Source of the DNA: Pantoea eucalypti
GTDB taxonomy: Bacteria; Pseudomonadota; Gammaproteobacteria; Enterobacterales; Enterobacteriaceae
Assembly: GCF_009646115.1 (NCBI RefSeq)
Contig: NZ_CP045720.1
Coordinates: 2,914,001-2,978,000, forward strand
Reading direction: 5' to 3'
Length of the DNA: 64,000 bases
Shown here: positions 50,737 to 58,695 of the stretch, one piece after another
Layout: each line of letters opens with the position of its first letter
Numbering within the stretch: the stretch's first letter is position 1
The notes under the pieces: model-generated
What the model saw: only the letters and a program-made list of their open reading frames with translations
Told to the model about the DNA's origin: nothing
Databases searched by the model: none
Made by a program: the position numbers and the translations under genes

Positions 50737-51464
50737 TACTGGCCTCCTTTGGCTTTCAGCGCCTGGCTGTTGAGCTGCTGCAGCTCACGTGCCAGCTGAC
50801 GATCCAGACGAACCAGACGCGCTGAATGGATCAGGAACGCAGCAACGGCAGTTGGAATGCCCCATAAGGCGATGTGCAGCGGCTCAGTCTGAATCCCGGC
50901 CGACGCCTGCATAAAGTTGTGCATAAAGATAATCGCGCCAAATGCCACGAAGATATCTTCACCAAAGAACAGGCCGACGTTATCGGTCGCCGCTGACATG
51001 GCGCGCAGCTTATGGCGCAGTTCAGGCGAGATCTCGCCATAGCGATTTTCTGTGGCGCCCTCCGCCATCGGTGCCAGTAACGGACGCACCATCTGCGGAT
51101 GTCCGCCAAGACTGGTTAACCCCAGTGCCGCAGTAATTTCACGCACAAACAGGTAGACGATCAGCAGCCGTCCGGCGGTGGCGGTTTTAATCTGAGCAAT
51201 CCACGCCTGCGCCCTTTCTTTTAGCCCGTGACGTTCCAGCAGGCCAATGACCGCCAGTGGCAGCAGCAGAATCAGCGGCAGGTTCCGGGTGTTAAGAAAC
51301 CCTGCGCCGAGTTTTTCCAGAATGTCCGCCAGCGGCATCATCGCAGCCAGACCGGTGACAAATCCGGCGACAATCACCACCAGCACCGGATTAAAACGTA
51401 ATACGAAGCCGACGATGATCGCGGCAATGCCCAGTAGTGGCCAGAGATTCACTGCAGTTTCCAT
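50736..51464 (-). CDS. DUF969 membrane protein, candidate 5-oxoproline transporter subunit
   Basis: 242-residue membrane protein with about six hydrophobic segments (METAVNLWPLLGIAAIIVGFVLRF; RNLPLILLLPLAVIGLLERHG; TSLGGHPQMVRPLLAPM). Start ATG 51464 is chosen because the longer frame (from 51494) would begin inside the intrinsic terminator at 51481-51503. Tightly coupled to the DUF979 gene. Probably half of a two-component permease; substrate not shown. Confidence 0.8.
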   Translation of the reverse strand: METAVNLWPLLGIAAIIVGFVLRFNPVLVVIVAGFVTGLAAMMPLADILEKLGAGFLNTRNLPLILLLPLAVIGLLERHGLKERAQAWIAQIKTATAGRLLIVYLFVREITAALGLTSLGGHPQMVRPLLAPMAEGATENRYGEISPELRHKLRAMSAATDNVGLFFGEDIFVAFGAIIFMHNFMQASAGIQTEPLHIALWGIPTAVAAFLIHSARLVRLDRQLARELQQLNSQALKAKGGQ

Positions 51465-51480
51465 GGATTTTCCCCGAGTT

Positions 51481-51503
51481 AAAAAACCCGGCATAAGCCG
51501 GGC
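51481..51503 (-). terminator. intrinsic terminator between pxpA and the DUF969 gene
   Basis: Stem CCCGGC / GCCGGG with a four-base loop and a run of six T on the minus strand, 14 bases after the pxpA stop and 17 bases before the DUF969 start. It should reduce expression of the transporter, pcp and nei relative to pxpBCA, unless a promoter lies in the short gap. Confidence 0.8.
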
Positions 51504-51516
51504 TAAGTGTGATTAT

Positions 51517-52254
51517 TCAGGCGCTGGTGACACGAATCTGCTGGTCGGCAAACGCATCACGTAACCGCTGTGCAAACTGCAGGGCATGCTCGCCGTCGCC
51601 ATGTAAGCAGACAGTCTGCGCGTTCACCGCCACCCATTCTCCGGTGATACTTTTCACTTTGCCCTGCCGTACCATTGTCAGTGTCTGATCGATAGCCTGC
51701 TGTTCATTCTCAATCAGCGCGCCCGGCTGGTTGCGCGGCACCAGCGCACCGCTGCTGAGATAGCCACGGTCAGCAAACACCTCTTCCCGCGTGTGTAAAC
51801 CGTAATGCGCCGCAGCACGGATCGATTCGCTATTCGCCAGCCCGACCACAATCAGCTGGCTGTCCACCGCCCTGATGGCGCGGGCAATGGCATCAGCCAG
51901 CACCGGGTCAGATGCAGCCTGGTTATAGAGCATGCCGTGTGGCTTAACATGCACCAGGCGCGCGCCCTCACTTTCTGCCAGACTTTTCAGCGCGCCAATC
52001 TGATAGATCATCTGGGCATAGACCGTTTCCGGCGGCAACTGCATGGCGCTGCGGCCAAAGTTCTCGCGATCGGGAAAGGCGGGATGCGCCCCGATGGCGA
52101 CGCCGGATGCCTTTGCCCAGCGCACCGACTGCAGCATGGTCTGTGCATCACCGGCGTGAAAGCCACAGGCGATGTTGGCAGAGCTCACCAGTTGCAGCAG
52201 CGCTTCATCGCTGGCGCAGCCCTCACCCAGGTCGGCGTTTAAATCAATTTTCAT
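51517..52254 (-). CDS. pxpA: 5-oxoprolinase subunit PxpA (YbgL, LamB/YcsF family)
   Basis: Subunit of the ATP-dependent 5-oxoprolinase that hydrolyses 5-oxoproline to glutamate. 245 residues. The family signature [32 protein letters not shown] (about 28-42), [14 protein letters not shown] and [10 protein letters not shown] are clear. It overlaps pxpC by 11 bases. Confidence 0.95.
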   Translation of the reverse strand: MKIDLNADLGEGCASDEALLQLVSSANIACGFHAGDAQTMLQSVRWAKASGVAIGAHPAFPDRENFGRSAMQLPPETVYAQMIYQIGALKSLAESEGARLVHVKPHGMLYNQAASDPVLADAIARAIRAVDSQLIVVGLANSESIRAAAHYGLHTREEVFADRGYLSSGALVPRNQPGALIENEQQAIDQTLTMVRQGKVKSITGEWVAVNAQTVCLHGDGEHALQFAQRLRDAFADQQIRVTSA

Positions 52255-53173
52255 TGAGTCCCCATTTCATCTGGTCCAGAGCGCGTTGCTGATGCTGACG
52301 GGCCAGCATCGCTTCCGGCAGGGTGCAGTGAATAAAGTGAATCGGCTCACCCAGACGGATTTGCGCCAGGTGATAAAGATCGGCTTCGATAACAGAAGCG
52401 ATGCGCGGATAACCACCGGTAGTCTGGGCATCCGCCATCAATACGATGGGCTGTCCGTTCGGCGGCACCTGAATCACACCTGGCATCACGCCGTGTGACA
52501 GCAGCTCGCGCGGGCGCTCACGTTTAAGCTCACGTCCTTCCAGCCGGTATCCCATCCGGTTACTTTGCGGGCTGAGTTTCCATGCGGTGCGCCAGAACGC
52601 CTGCTGCGCTTCGGGACTGAATTCGTGATACTCCGGACCAGGCAAGGCGCGAATGCGGTTGCCCCACAGCAGTTGTCGTACCCCGACTTTGCGGTCGAAC
52701 TGACGCGTCGGTTTCCCCAGCGGGACCTGATCGCCATCCTGCAAGGCGCGCCCATGAAATCCGCCAAATTTTGCTTTCAGGTCGGTACTGGCAGAGCCAA
52801 GCACCGCGGGGATGTCAAAACCACCCTGCACCGCCAGATAGCTGCGCATACCACGCTGCGGCATCGCCAGCGACAGGACCTGTCCGCGTTTCACTGGCGT
52901 GCGCCAGCCCGTCCAGACCGGCTGGCCGTCCAGCTCCGCATGACAGCCTGCACCCGTCAGCGCAAACCAGCCGTCGCGGGTAAACTTTGCTTTGAACTGG
53001 CCGAGCACCATCTCCAGCACCGCGCTGTCGGGCGCATTGCCTACCAGTACGTTGGCGGTGAACATGGCGGGATAATCCAGCACACCGCCGGGGCTGATAC
53101 CGAACTGACGCCAGCCGTATCGACCCGCATCCTGAATAGTGGCCGCCAGCCCGGCCCGCAGAATGTTTAACAT
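52244..53173 (-). CDS. pxpC: 5-oxoprolinase subunit PxpC (YbgK, KipA-like)
   Basis: 309 residues, AHS2/KipA family, cyclophilin-like fold: [27 protein letters not shown] near the start, [13 protein letters not shown] (about 77-90) and [29 protein letters not shown] near 230-258. Works with PxpA and PxpB. Overlaps pxpB by seven bases. Confidence 0.94.
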   Translation of the reverse strand: MLNILRAGLAATIQDAGRYGWRQFGISPGGVLDYPAMFTANVLVGNAPDSAVLEMVLGQFKAKFTRDGWFALTGAGCHAELDGQPVWTGWRTPVKRGQVLSLAMPQRGMRSYLAVQGGFDIPAVLGSASTDLKAKFGGFHGRALQDGDQVPLGKPTRQFDRKVGVRQLLWGNRIRALPGPEYHEFSPEAQQAFWRTAWKLSPQSNRMGYRLEGRELKRERPRELLSHGVMPGVIQVPPNGQPIVLMADAQTTGGYPRIASVIEADLYHLAQIRLGEPIHFIHCTLPEAMLARQHQQRALDQMKWGLNEN

Positions 53174-53823
53174 ACGCCCTCCTGTTGCGGCACAAAGCGC
53201 ACTCTGTCACCCGGACGGAGCAGCGTGGGCGGTTGCTGCAGCGGATCAAACAGCGCGGTGCGTGTCTGGCCGATCAACTGCCAGCCGCCGGGCGACGCCA
53301 GAGGGTAGACGCCGGTCTGGCTGCCACCGATACCCACGGATCCCGCGGGCACGGCCACCCTGGGCTCACTACGACGCGGAATGTGCAGGCGCGGATCCAG
53401 TCCGCCCAGATAGGGGAAACCCGGCTGAAAGCCAATAAAAAACACGACGTATTCGCTGCTGCTGTGCAGCTCAACCACCTGATGAGGCGTCAGCGCGGCA
53501 TGTTCAGCCACCGCCGTCAGGTCGGGACCGGCCTCACCGCCGTAGATCACCGGGATCTCTACCAGACGCGACTCAGGTAATTGCGCTTCACTCTCTTCCC
53601 ACCATCGCTGAAGTCGCTCAATCGCATCCAGCGCACTCTGCTGGGGATCACGCAAAATCAAGGTGATGTTGTTCATGCCGGGAATGACCTCCAGCACGCT
53701 CGCAGAGGACTGCAATCGCTGGTTAAGTCCCCAGATACGTTGCTGACTCTCCAGTGAGACCGGGGGTTCCAGCTCCAGCACGACAGCGCGTTCACCCAAT
53801 AAATAACACCGTGCTCGTTGCAA
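53167..53823 (-). CDS. pxpB: 5-oxoprolinase subunit PxpB (YbgJ, KipI-like)
   Basis: 218 residues, AHS1/KipI family: [20 protein letters not shown] (about 115), [25 protein letters not shown] (about 144-168) and [25 protein letters not shown] (about 175-200). First gene of the pxpBCA-DUF969-DUF979-pcp-nei series; the 160-base gap before it should hold the operon promoter. Confidence 0.94.
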   Translation of the reverse strand: MQRARCYLLGERAVVLELEPPVSLESQQRIWGLNQRLQSSASVLEVIPGMNNITLILRDPQQSALDAIERLQRWWEESEAQLPESRLVEIPVIYGGEAGPDLTAVAEHAALTPHQVVELHSSSEYVVFFIGFQPGFPYLGGLDPRLHIPRRSEPRVAVPAGSVGIGGSQTGVYPLASPGGWQLIGQTRTALFDPLQQPPTLLRPGDRVRFVPQQEGVC

Positions 53824-53947
53824 CAGCTACCTCCCGCTCAGTTGAGATCGCGACCGGCTGACCGTGCCGGATGCCCGAATCAGCCGATGGCTTATCTACA
53901 TAAAGCAAATAGTTATGCGAAAGTGACAGGGAAGTGTCAATAGATTT

Positions 53948-53973
53948 AGGTCCTGCGCATGCGCACAGGACCT
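53948..53973 (-). terminator. hairpin after ybgI
   Basis: AGGTCCTG / CAGGACCT with a ten-base loop that is itself partly palindromic (GCGCATGCGC), 11 bases after the ybgI stop. It is followed on the minus strand by AAATCTATT rather than a T-run, so it is only a candidate terminator. Confidence 0.45.
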
Positions 53974-53983
53974 GGGAAGGGGA

Positions 53984-54727
53984 TCAGGCAGGATTGGGAA
54001 TATCAATGAAAGTCACATCAAGCTCGTGGTGCTGCGCCAGCCACTCGCCCAGCGCTTTTACGCCGCCGCGCTCGGTAGCGTGATGGCCTGCAGCAAAGAA
54101 GTGCAGCCCCTGCTCACGTGCGCTGTGAATGGTCTGTTCAGAGACTTCTCCAGTGATATAAGCATCGACGCCTGCGGCAGCGGCCTGGTCGATAAAGCCC
54201 TGGCCACCCCCGCTGCACCAGGCGATACGACGAATCAGCGCGGGCGCGTTGTCGCCGCAATGCAGCGGTTCACGTCCCAGTCGGTCACCGATTCGACGTG
54301 CCAGCTGCTCACCGGAGATCGGCTCAGCCAGCTCACCCCAGAACACCAGCGGCATCACTTCACCCTTTATTTCAATATCCAGCAAGTTTGCCAGCTGGGC
54401 GTTGTTGCCCAGTTCAGGATGCGCGTCGAGCGGCAGGTGCCAGCCATAGAGATTAATATCATTAGCCAGCAGAGTGCGCAGACGACGACGCTTCATACCT
54501 TTAATCGCGGCCGGTTCACTTTTCCAGAAATAGCCATGATGGACAATAATCGCATCGGCCTGACGTGCCACCGCCTCGTCCAGCAGTGCCTGACAGGCCG
54601 TCACGCCGGTGATAATCGTTTTGACCTCGCTGCGTCCCTCAACCTGTAAACCGTTGGGGGCGTAGTCACTGAAGCTGTGGCTGTCGAGGTGCTGATTGAT
54701 CAGCGTCTCTAATTCGTAATGTTTCAT
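53984..54727 (-). CDS. ybgI: YbgI, Nif3/DUF34 family dinuclear metal-binding protein
   Basis: 247-residue cytoplasmic protein of the Nif3/DUF34 family, with a dinuclear metal site in a toroidal hexamer; linked to GTP cyclohydrolase I type 2-like annotation and to repair of damaged cells, but reaction unproven. The metal-ligand segments are IIVHHGYFWKSE (about 61-72), YGWHLPLDAHPELGNN (about 95-110) and FAAGHHATERGG near 215. 18 bases after phrB. Confidence 0.92.
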   Translation of the reverse strand: MKHYELETLINQHLDSHSFSDYAPNGLQVEGRSEVKTIITGVTACQALLDEAVARQADAIIVHHGYFWKSEPAAIKGMKRRRLRTLLANDINLYGWHLPLDAHPELGNNAQLANLLDIEIKGEVMPLVFWGELAEPISGEQLARRIGDRLGREPLHCGDNAPALIRRIAWCSGGGQGFIDQAAAAGVDAYITGEVSEQTIHSAREQGLHFFAAGHHATERGGVKALGEWLAQHHELDVTFIDIPNPA

Positions 54728-54745
54728 TCAGGCTCCTTCGAGGCC

Positions 54746-56170
54746 TCAGGCAGCGCTTTTGGCGCGCTCAAAGGCATCTAATGTCTTTTTACGGGCGGCC
54801 TTATGATCCACGATCGGTGCCGGATAATCGAGTTTCTTGTGATGCTTCTCCGCCCAGACGTGGGGCTGGTGAATGTCGCTGTCAGGGACGTCGGCCAGTT
54901 CCGGCAGATAGTGGCGGATAAAATCCCCCTTCTCGTCGAAGCGCTCGCCCTGTGTCGTCGGATTAAAGATGCGAAAATAGGGAGCCGCGTCAGTGCCCGT
55001 CGATGCTGCCCACTGCCAGCCGCCGTTGTTCGCGGCCAGATCGCCATCGATCAGTTGCTGCATAAAATAGCGTTCGCCTTCACGCCAGTCGATCAGCAGA
55101 TCTTTGACCAGAAAACTGGCTGTGATCATTCTTAAGCGATTGTGCATCCAGCCCAGCGCCTTCATCTGACGCATCGCCGCATCGACAATCGGGTAACCCG
55201 TTCTACCCGCTTTCCAGGCGTCAAAGTGTGCGTCGTTACGCTGCCATTCAACGTTACGCGTCCAGTCGATAAACGGCTGATGCCGACAAAGCGCCGGGTA
55301 GGCAACCAGCAGATGGCGGTAGAACTCACGCCAGATCAGCTCGTTCAGCCAGGTAAATGCGCGGCTGTTGTCCAGTGCATCGGGATGCTCATGCAACACA
55401 CGATGCAGGCATTGGCGGGGTGACAGCACGCCGGTCGCCAGATAAACCGACAGACGGCTGGTGGCATCCAGCGCCGGCAGGTCACGCTTCGCAGGGTAAT
55501 CGATTACCGGTTTAGTGGCGAAATGACGTAAACGCTTCAGCGCAGCTGCTTCGCCTGCCGGGAACAGATCTTCATCAAAAGCCTTGGTCGGATAGTCAAA
55601 AGCAGGAATCGGGGTGACTTTCAGCGGCGAACCTTCACGCGGTTTCGGCGCTGGCACGCACTCCGGCAGACTCTGTTGCAAACGGCGGACAAACGCTTTG
55701 CTAAACGGCGTAAAAACCTTATACATCGAGCGGTCGCCGCTCTGCACGCTGCCGGGCGGCAGCAACAGGCTGTCATCAAAACCCTGACAAATGACGCCCG
55801 CATCATCAAGACGCTTTTCAGCCCGGGCATCGCGCTGGCGCTCGTTGACCTCATACTGATAGTTGTAGAAAAGCTGATCGACCTTTTGCTTTTCGCAGAA
55901 TTCCGCCAGCGCATCAATACTGTCGCTGAAGGCATGACAGGCCTGATAGTGAAGTGGAATGCCCCGCTCAGCCAGGGCGCTCTGGACTTCCAGCAGACTG
56001 GCGTGAATAAACGCCGCCTGTTTTGGGGACATGTCATGCTGCTGCCACTGTTCTGGCGTGGAGAGGTAGAGCGCAATCACTTTTGCATCGCTGTCGCGGC
56101 AGGCGGCGTGCAGCGCCAGGTTGTCGTTGATGCGTAAATCGTTACGCAACCAGACCAGATGGGTGGTCAT
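54746..56170 (-). CDS. phrB: deoxyribodipyrimidine photolyase PhrB
   Basis: Light-driven repair of cyclobutane pyrimidine dimers. 474 residues: N-terminal antenna-binding alpha/beta domain (TTHLVWLRNDLRINDN), C-terminal FAD domain with WLNELIWREFYRH, GRTGYPIVDAAMRQ and WQWAASTGTDAAPYFRIFNP. Class I CPD photolyase; length is like E. coli (472). 12 bases after the ybgA-like gene. Confidence 0.95.
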   Translation of the reverse strand: MTTHLVWLRNDLRINDNLALHAACRDSDAKVIALYLSTPEQWQQHDMSPKQAAFIHASLLEVQSALAERGIPLHYQACHAFSDSIDALAEFCEKQKVDQLFYNYQYEVNERQRDARAEKRLDDAGVICQGFDDSLLLPPGSVQSGDRSMYKVFTPFSKAFVRRLQQSLPECVPAPKPREGSPLKVTPIPAFDYPTKAFDEDLFPAGEAAALKRLRHFATKPVIDYPAKRDLPALDATSRLSVYLATGVLSPRQCLHRVLHEHPDALDNSRAFTWLNELIWREFYRHLLVAYPALCRHQPFIDWTRNVEWQRNDAHFDAWKAGRTGYPIVDAAMRQMKALGWMHNRLRMITASFLVKDLLIDWREGERYFMQQLIDGDLAANNGGWQWAASTGTDAAPYFRIFNPTTQGERFDEKGDFIRHYLPELADVPDSDIHQPHVWAEKHHKKLDYPAPIVDHKAARKKTLDAFERAKSAA

Positions 56171-56182
56171 ACTCCTCCTGAA

Positions 56183-57139
56183 TTATTGTCCGTAGCGTAA
56201 GCACAAGGCTTCGGGATAGGGATCAAAATAGCGTTGCTGGGCCAGCCACGGATGCGGGTATTCGGCCATGTAGTGCTTAAGAATGGTGATCGGCACCAGC
56301 AAGGGTTGTGTGCCCTGACGATAGCGGTCAATCAGGGTTGCCAGCTCCTGGCGCTGCGGTGAGCTCAGATGGGTGCGGAAGTAGCCCTGCACATGCATCA
56401 GTACATTGGTGTGATTGCGACGTGAGGCGGGGCGTGACATCAGTTCCATCATACGATTGCGGTACTCGAAGGCAAAGGCGTCGAGCGACTCCCACTGGCT
56501 CATTGAGGCGACAAACGGTCCCAGTTCGCGATACTTCTCCTGCGAATGTGCCAGCATCATCAGTTTGTAGCGGCTGTGAAAGGCGATTAAAGCCTGACGG
56601 GTCAGGCCATTTTCCCACATCTGATTGAACTCGTGCAGCGCGCAGATACGACCAATAAAGTTCTCACGCAGAGCGGGATCGTGCAGACGACCATCTTCCT
56701 CCAGCGGCAGCCAGGGCATTTCGCGCTGCAGGAATTCAGCAAAAATACCCGTGCCCACTTTGCGGTTGTTATTGTTGTCAGGCTCATAGACCCGCACACG
56801 CTCCATGCCGCAGCTGGGGGACTTGGCGCACAGAATATAGCCGCAGAGATGATGCAGCGATTTTACCCGCTCGGCAGACCAGTCACGCATCTGTGTGGTG
56901 ACCTCTTCTCCACCATCTTTGCTGAAGCAGAGATGCAGCTCATCGTCGCCCTGCTTTACCAGGCGTAATGCCGGGCGCGGCGTTGGCAAACCGATCGCCA
57001 TTTCCGGACAGATCGGTTCAAAACGCACAAACGGGGTAAGATCGTCGGTCGCAAAAGTAAGACGCTTGTGCCCACCATCAAATCTGACGCGGTCGCCGAG
57101 CAGGCATGCACTGATTCCAACGGGGATTTTTTTGCTCAT
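56183..57139 (-). CDS. ybgA: DUF523-DUF1722 fusion protein (YbgA-like)
   Basis: 318 residues in two domains. Residues 1-150 are DUF523 (IPVGISACLLGDRVRFDGGHKR; YILCAKSPSCGMERVRVY with conserved cysteines). Residues about 190-305 are DUF1722 (HSRYKLMMLAHSQEKYRELG; NVLMHVQGYFRTHLSSPQRQELATLIDRYRQG; LVPITILKHYM). E. coli YbgA has only the second domain but is likewise encoded before phr. Function unknown; a role with photolyase or DNA repair is a guess from position. Confidence 0.88.
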   Translation of the reverse strand: MSKKIPVGISACLLGDRVRFDGGHKRLTFATDDLTPFVRFEPICPEMAIGLPTPRPALRLVKQGDDELHLCFSKDGGEEVTTQMRDWSAERVKSLHHLCGYILCAKSPSCGMERVRVYEPDNNNNRKVGTGIFAEFLQREMPWLPLEEDGRLHDPALRENFIGRICALHEFNQMWENGLTRQALIAFHSRYKLMMLAHSQEKYRELGPFVASMSQWESLDAFAFEYRNRMMELMSRPASRRNHTNVLMHVQGYFRTHLSSPQRQELATLIDRYRQGTQPLLVPITILKHYMAEYPHPWLAQQRYFDPYPEALCLRYGQ

Positions 57140-57245
57140 ACTTGTACAACCTCAGAAATCTTGTAGAGGTTTAAGTGTAGCGCAAAATGGTCAGGAATAA
57201 AGGAGGAAAACGCGGTTCAGATCTGCTTATACTCAGAAAAAACGC

Positions 57246-57273
57246 AAAAAAAAGCCCGGTCAATTGACCAGGC
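57246..57273 (-). terminator. terminator after ybfA
   Basis: Stem GCCTGGTC / GACCGGGC with AATT loop, then an eight-T run on the minus strand, 21 bases after the ybfA stop. Confidence 0.85.
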
Positions 57274-57293
57274 CTGTTTTGTGGCAGTACGAC

Positions 57294-57494
57294 TTACCAG
57301 AACGCGCCGCCACCGGCTTCAGACTGCGCCAGCCAGACCGGCTTTGCGCTGGTCTTGCACCAGACACGGTGCAGGTAACTGTAGAAACGTGCCCGGTCCT
57401 GTCGAAACAGCATGACAGGAAGCGCCAGCACGCCGAGAAAAACCACCAGCGTACGACGCGCGATAATTTTGTAACGTGGATAAGCCTGATACAT
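57294..57494 (-). CDS. ybfA: YbfA-like small membrane protein
   Basis: 66 residues from the ATG at 57494, which follows a strong GGAGGAG; the frame is open a little further. One hydrophobic helix (about 15-32, [16 protein letters not shown]) followed by [25 protein letters not shown], which matches E. coli YbfA closely. Function unknown. In E. coli ybfA lies next to kdpFABC; here it is next to kdpE alone. Confidence 0.9.
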   Translation of the reverse strand: MYQAYPRYKIIARRTLVVFLGVLALPVMLFRQDRARFYSYLHRVWCKTSAKPVWLAQSEAGGGAFW

Positions 57495-57750
57495 GGTTCT
57501 CCTCCCGGTAAGCAAAAGTGTTTGAATGTGATCTGTGTCTGACTTTACGCCAGGTTGTGTAATTTTACTACTCGTCTGACCACTTATTTGCCGCTATTTA
57601 CACGGTTTAAGAATCAGCCTGTAATTAAGTTACAGATAAGTTATCGTCTGGTTACATGAGGGTTTAAACGCCCGGAAGGTGAAGCTCACGGACGGCAGCC
57701 TGTAATATTGATAAAATGGTAGTTCGGCCCCTATCCAAGGCAGGTATTGC

Positions 57751-58425
57751 GTGACCACGGTTTTGATCGTTGAAGATGAAAAAGAGATCCGTCGCTTTGT
57801 CCGGCTGGCGCTGGAAAATGAAGATCTTAAGGTGTTTGATGCCGATACGCTGCAGCGCGGACTGATTGAAGCGGCAACCCGTAAGCCCGATTTAGTGATC
57901 CTCGATCTTGGCCTGCCAGATGGGGATGGCACCGATTTTATCCGTGACCTGCGCCAGTGGAGCGCCATCCCGGTAATTGTATTGTCAGCGCGCAGCGATG
58001 AGCAGGATAAAATCGCCGCACTGGATGCAGGCGCGGATGACTATCTGACCAAACCTTTTGGTATTGGCGAACTGCTGGCGCGCGTCCGGGTTGCGCTGCG
58101 TCGTCATAGTGGCCAGCAACCTGATGCCAGAGTTCACTTTGCCGACGTCAGTGTCGATTTCGCCGCACGGCGGGTGCAGCGCGGCGGCAATGAGATTCAC
58201 CTCACTCCAATAGAATTTCGTCTGTTGAGTATTCTGCTGAATAACGCCGGAAAGGTGCTGACACAGCGACAGCTGCTGAGCCAGGTGTGGGGACCCAATG
58301 CCGTGGAGCACAGCCACTATTTGCGCATCTATATGGGCCATCTGCGCCAGAAGCTGGAAGCGAATCCGACACAACCTGCCCATCTGCTGACCGAAACCGG
58401 GATCGGCTACCGTTTTATGCCATAA
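57751..58425 (+). CDS. kdpE: orphan KdpE-like response regulator
   Basis: 224 residues, OmpR family. REC domain with phosphoacceptor D52 in LVILDLGLPDGDG and the switch lysine in DDYLTKPFG; winged helix about 125-224 with HLTPIEFRLLSILLNNAGKVLTQRQLL and HYLRIYMGHLRQKLE. It is very close to E. coli KdpE, which controls the KdpFABC potassium ATPase together with kinase KdpD. Start is GTG 57751. Neither kdpD nor kdpFABC is adjacent: 256 bases separate it from divergent ybfA. It appears intact, so it may be phosphorylated by another kinase or by a KdpD encoded elsewhere. Confidence 0.9.
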   Translation: MTTVLIVEDEKEIRRFVRLALENEDLKVFDADTLQRGLIEAATRKPDLVILDLGLPDGDGTDFIRDLRQWSAIPVIVLSARSDEQDKIAALDAGADDYLTKPFGIGELLARVRVALRRHSGQQPDARVHFADVSVDFAARRVQRGGNEIHLTPIEFRLLSILLNNAGKVLTQRQLLSQVWGPNAVEHSHYLRIYMGHLRQKLEANPTQPAHLLTETGIGYRFMP

Positions 58426-58450
58426 AAAAAGGCGCCAGAGGCGCCTTAAG
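58426..58450 (-). terminator. terminator at the end of kdpE, reading from pgm
   Basis: GGCGCC-tct-GGCGCC stem followed by a seven-T run on the minus strand; on the plus strand the same hairpin is followed only by TTAAG. It therefore mainly stops minus-strand transcripts coming from seqA-pgm, after they have passed repeat copy 4. Confidence 0.8.
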
Positions 58451-58495
58451 CTGTTAACAACGTTTAAGCTGGTTCGCTGTGAAACCGAGCCTGCT

Positions 58496-58600
58496 CAGGA
58501 AACAGGGTCAGATCGGAAAGACGCAAAAGCCGTCATCCATGACACGCTCGGCCCGCGCCGTCCTGCCGCGGGACGCTTTCCTCTTCTGACCCCGTTCCCG
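58496..58600 (-). repeat. dispersed palindromic intergenic element, copy 4 (short form, inverted)
   Basis: Left end CAGGAAACAGGGTCAGATCGG, then AAGACGCAAAAGCCGTCATCC and ACACGCTCGGCCCGCG, right end TCTGACCCCGTTCCCG. The middle section with the A/T-flanked hairpin is missing, as in copy 2. It is placed between two opposed terminators in the kdpE/pgm convergent gap. Confidence 0.85.
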
Positions 58601-58660
58601 CCGCATTGAGTAAGTCCGTTGCTGCCAGATTTACCCGGATGTGAGGTTGTCTTCAGTCTG

Positions 58661-58681
58661 AGGCGCGCGATGCGCCTTTTT
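58661..58681 (+). terminator. terminator reading from kdpE
   Basis: Stem GGCGC / GCGCC with a five-base loop and five T on the plus strand, just before the convergent pgm stop. Transcripts from kdpE must cross repeat copy 4 to reach it. Confidence 0.7.
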
Positions 58682-58695
58682 ATCATCCTGACTTA

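Noticed and set aside
51465..51494. Ten-residue N-terminal extension of the DUF969 protein
   Set aside because: The upstream ATG lies inside an intrinsic terminator hairpin and the shorter start gives a typical membrane-protein N-terminus.
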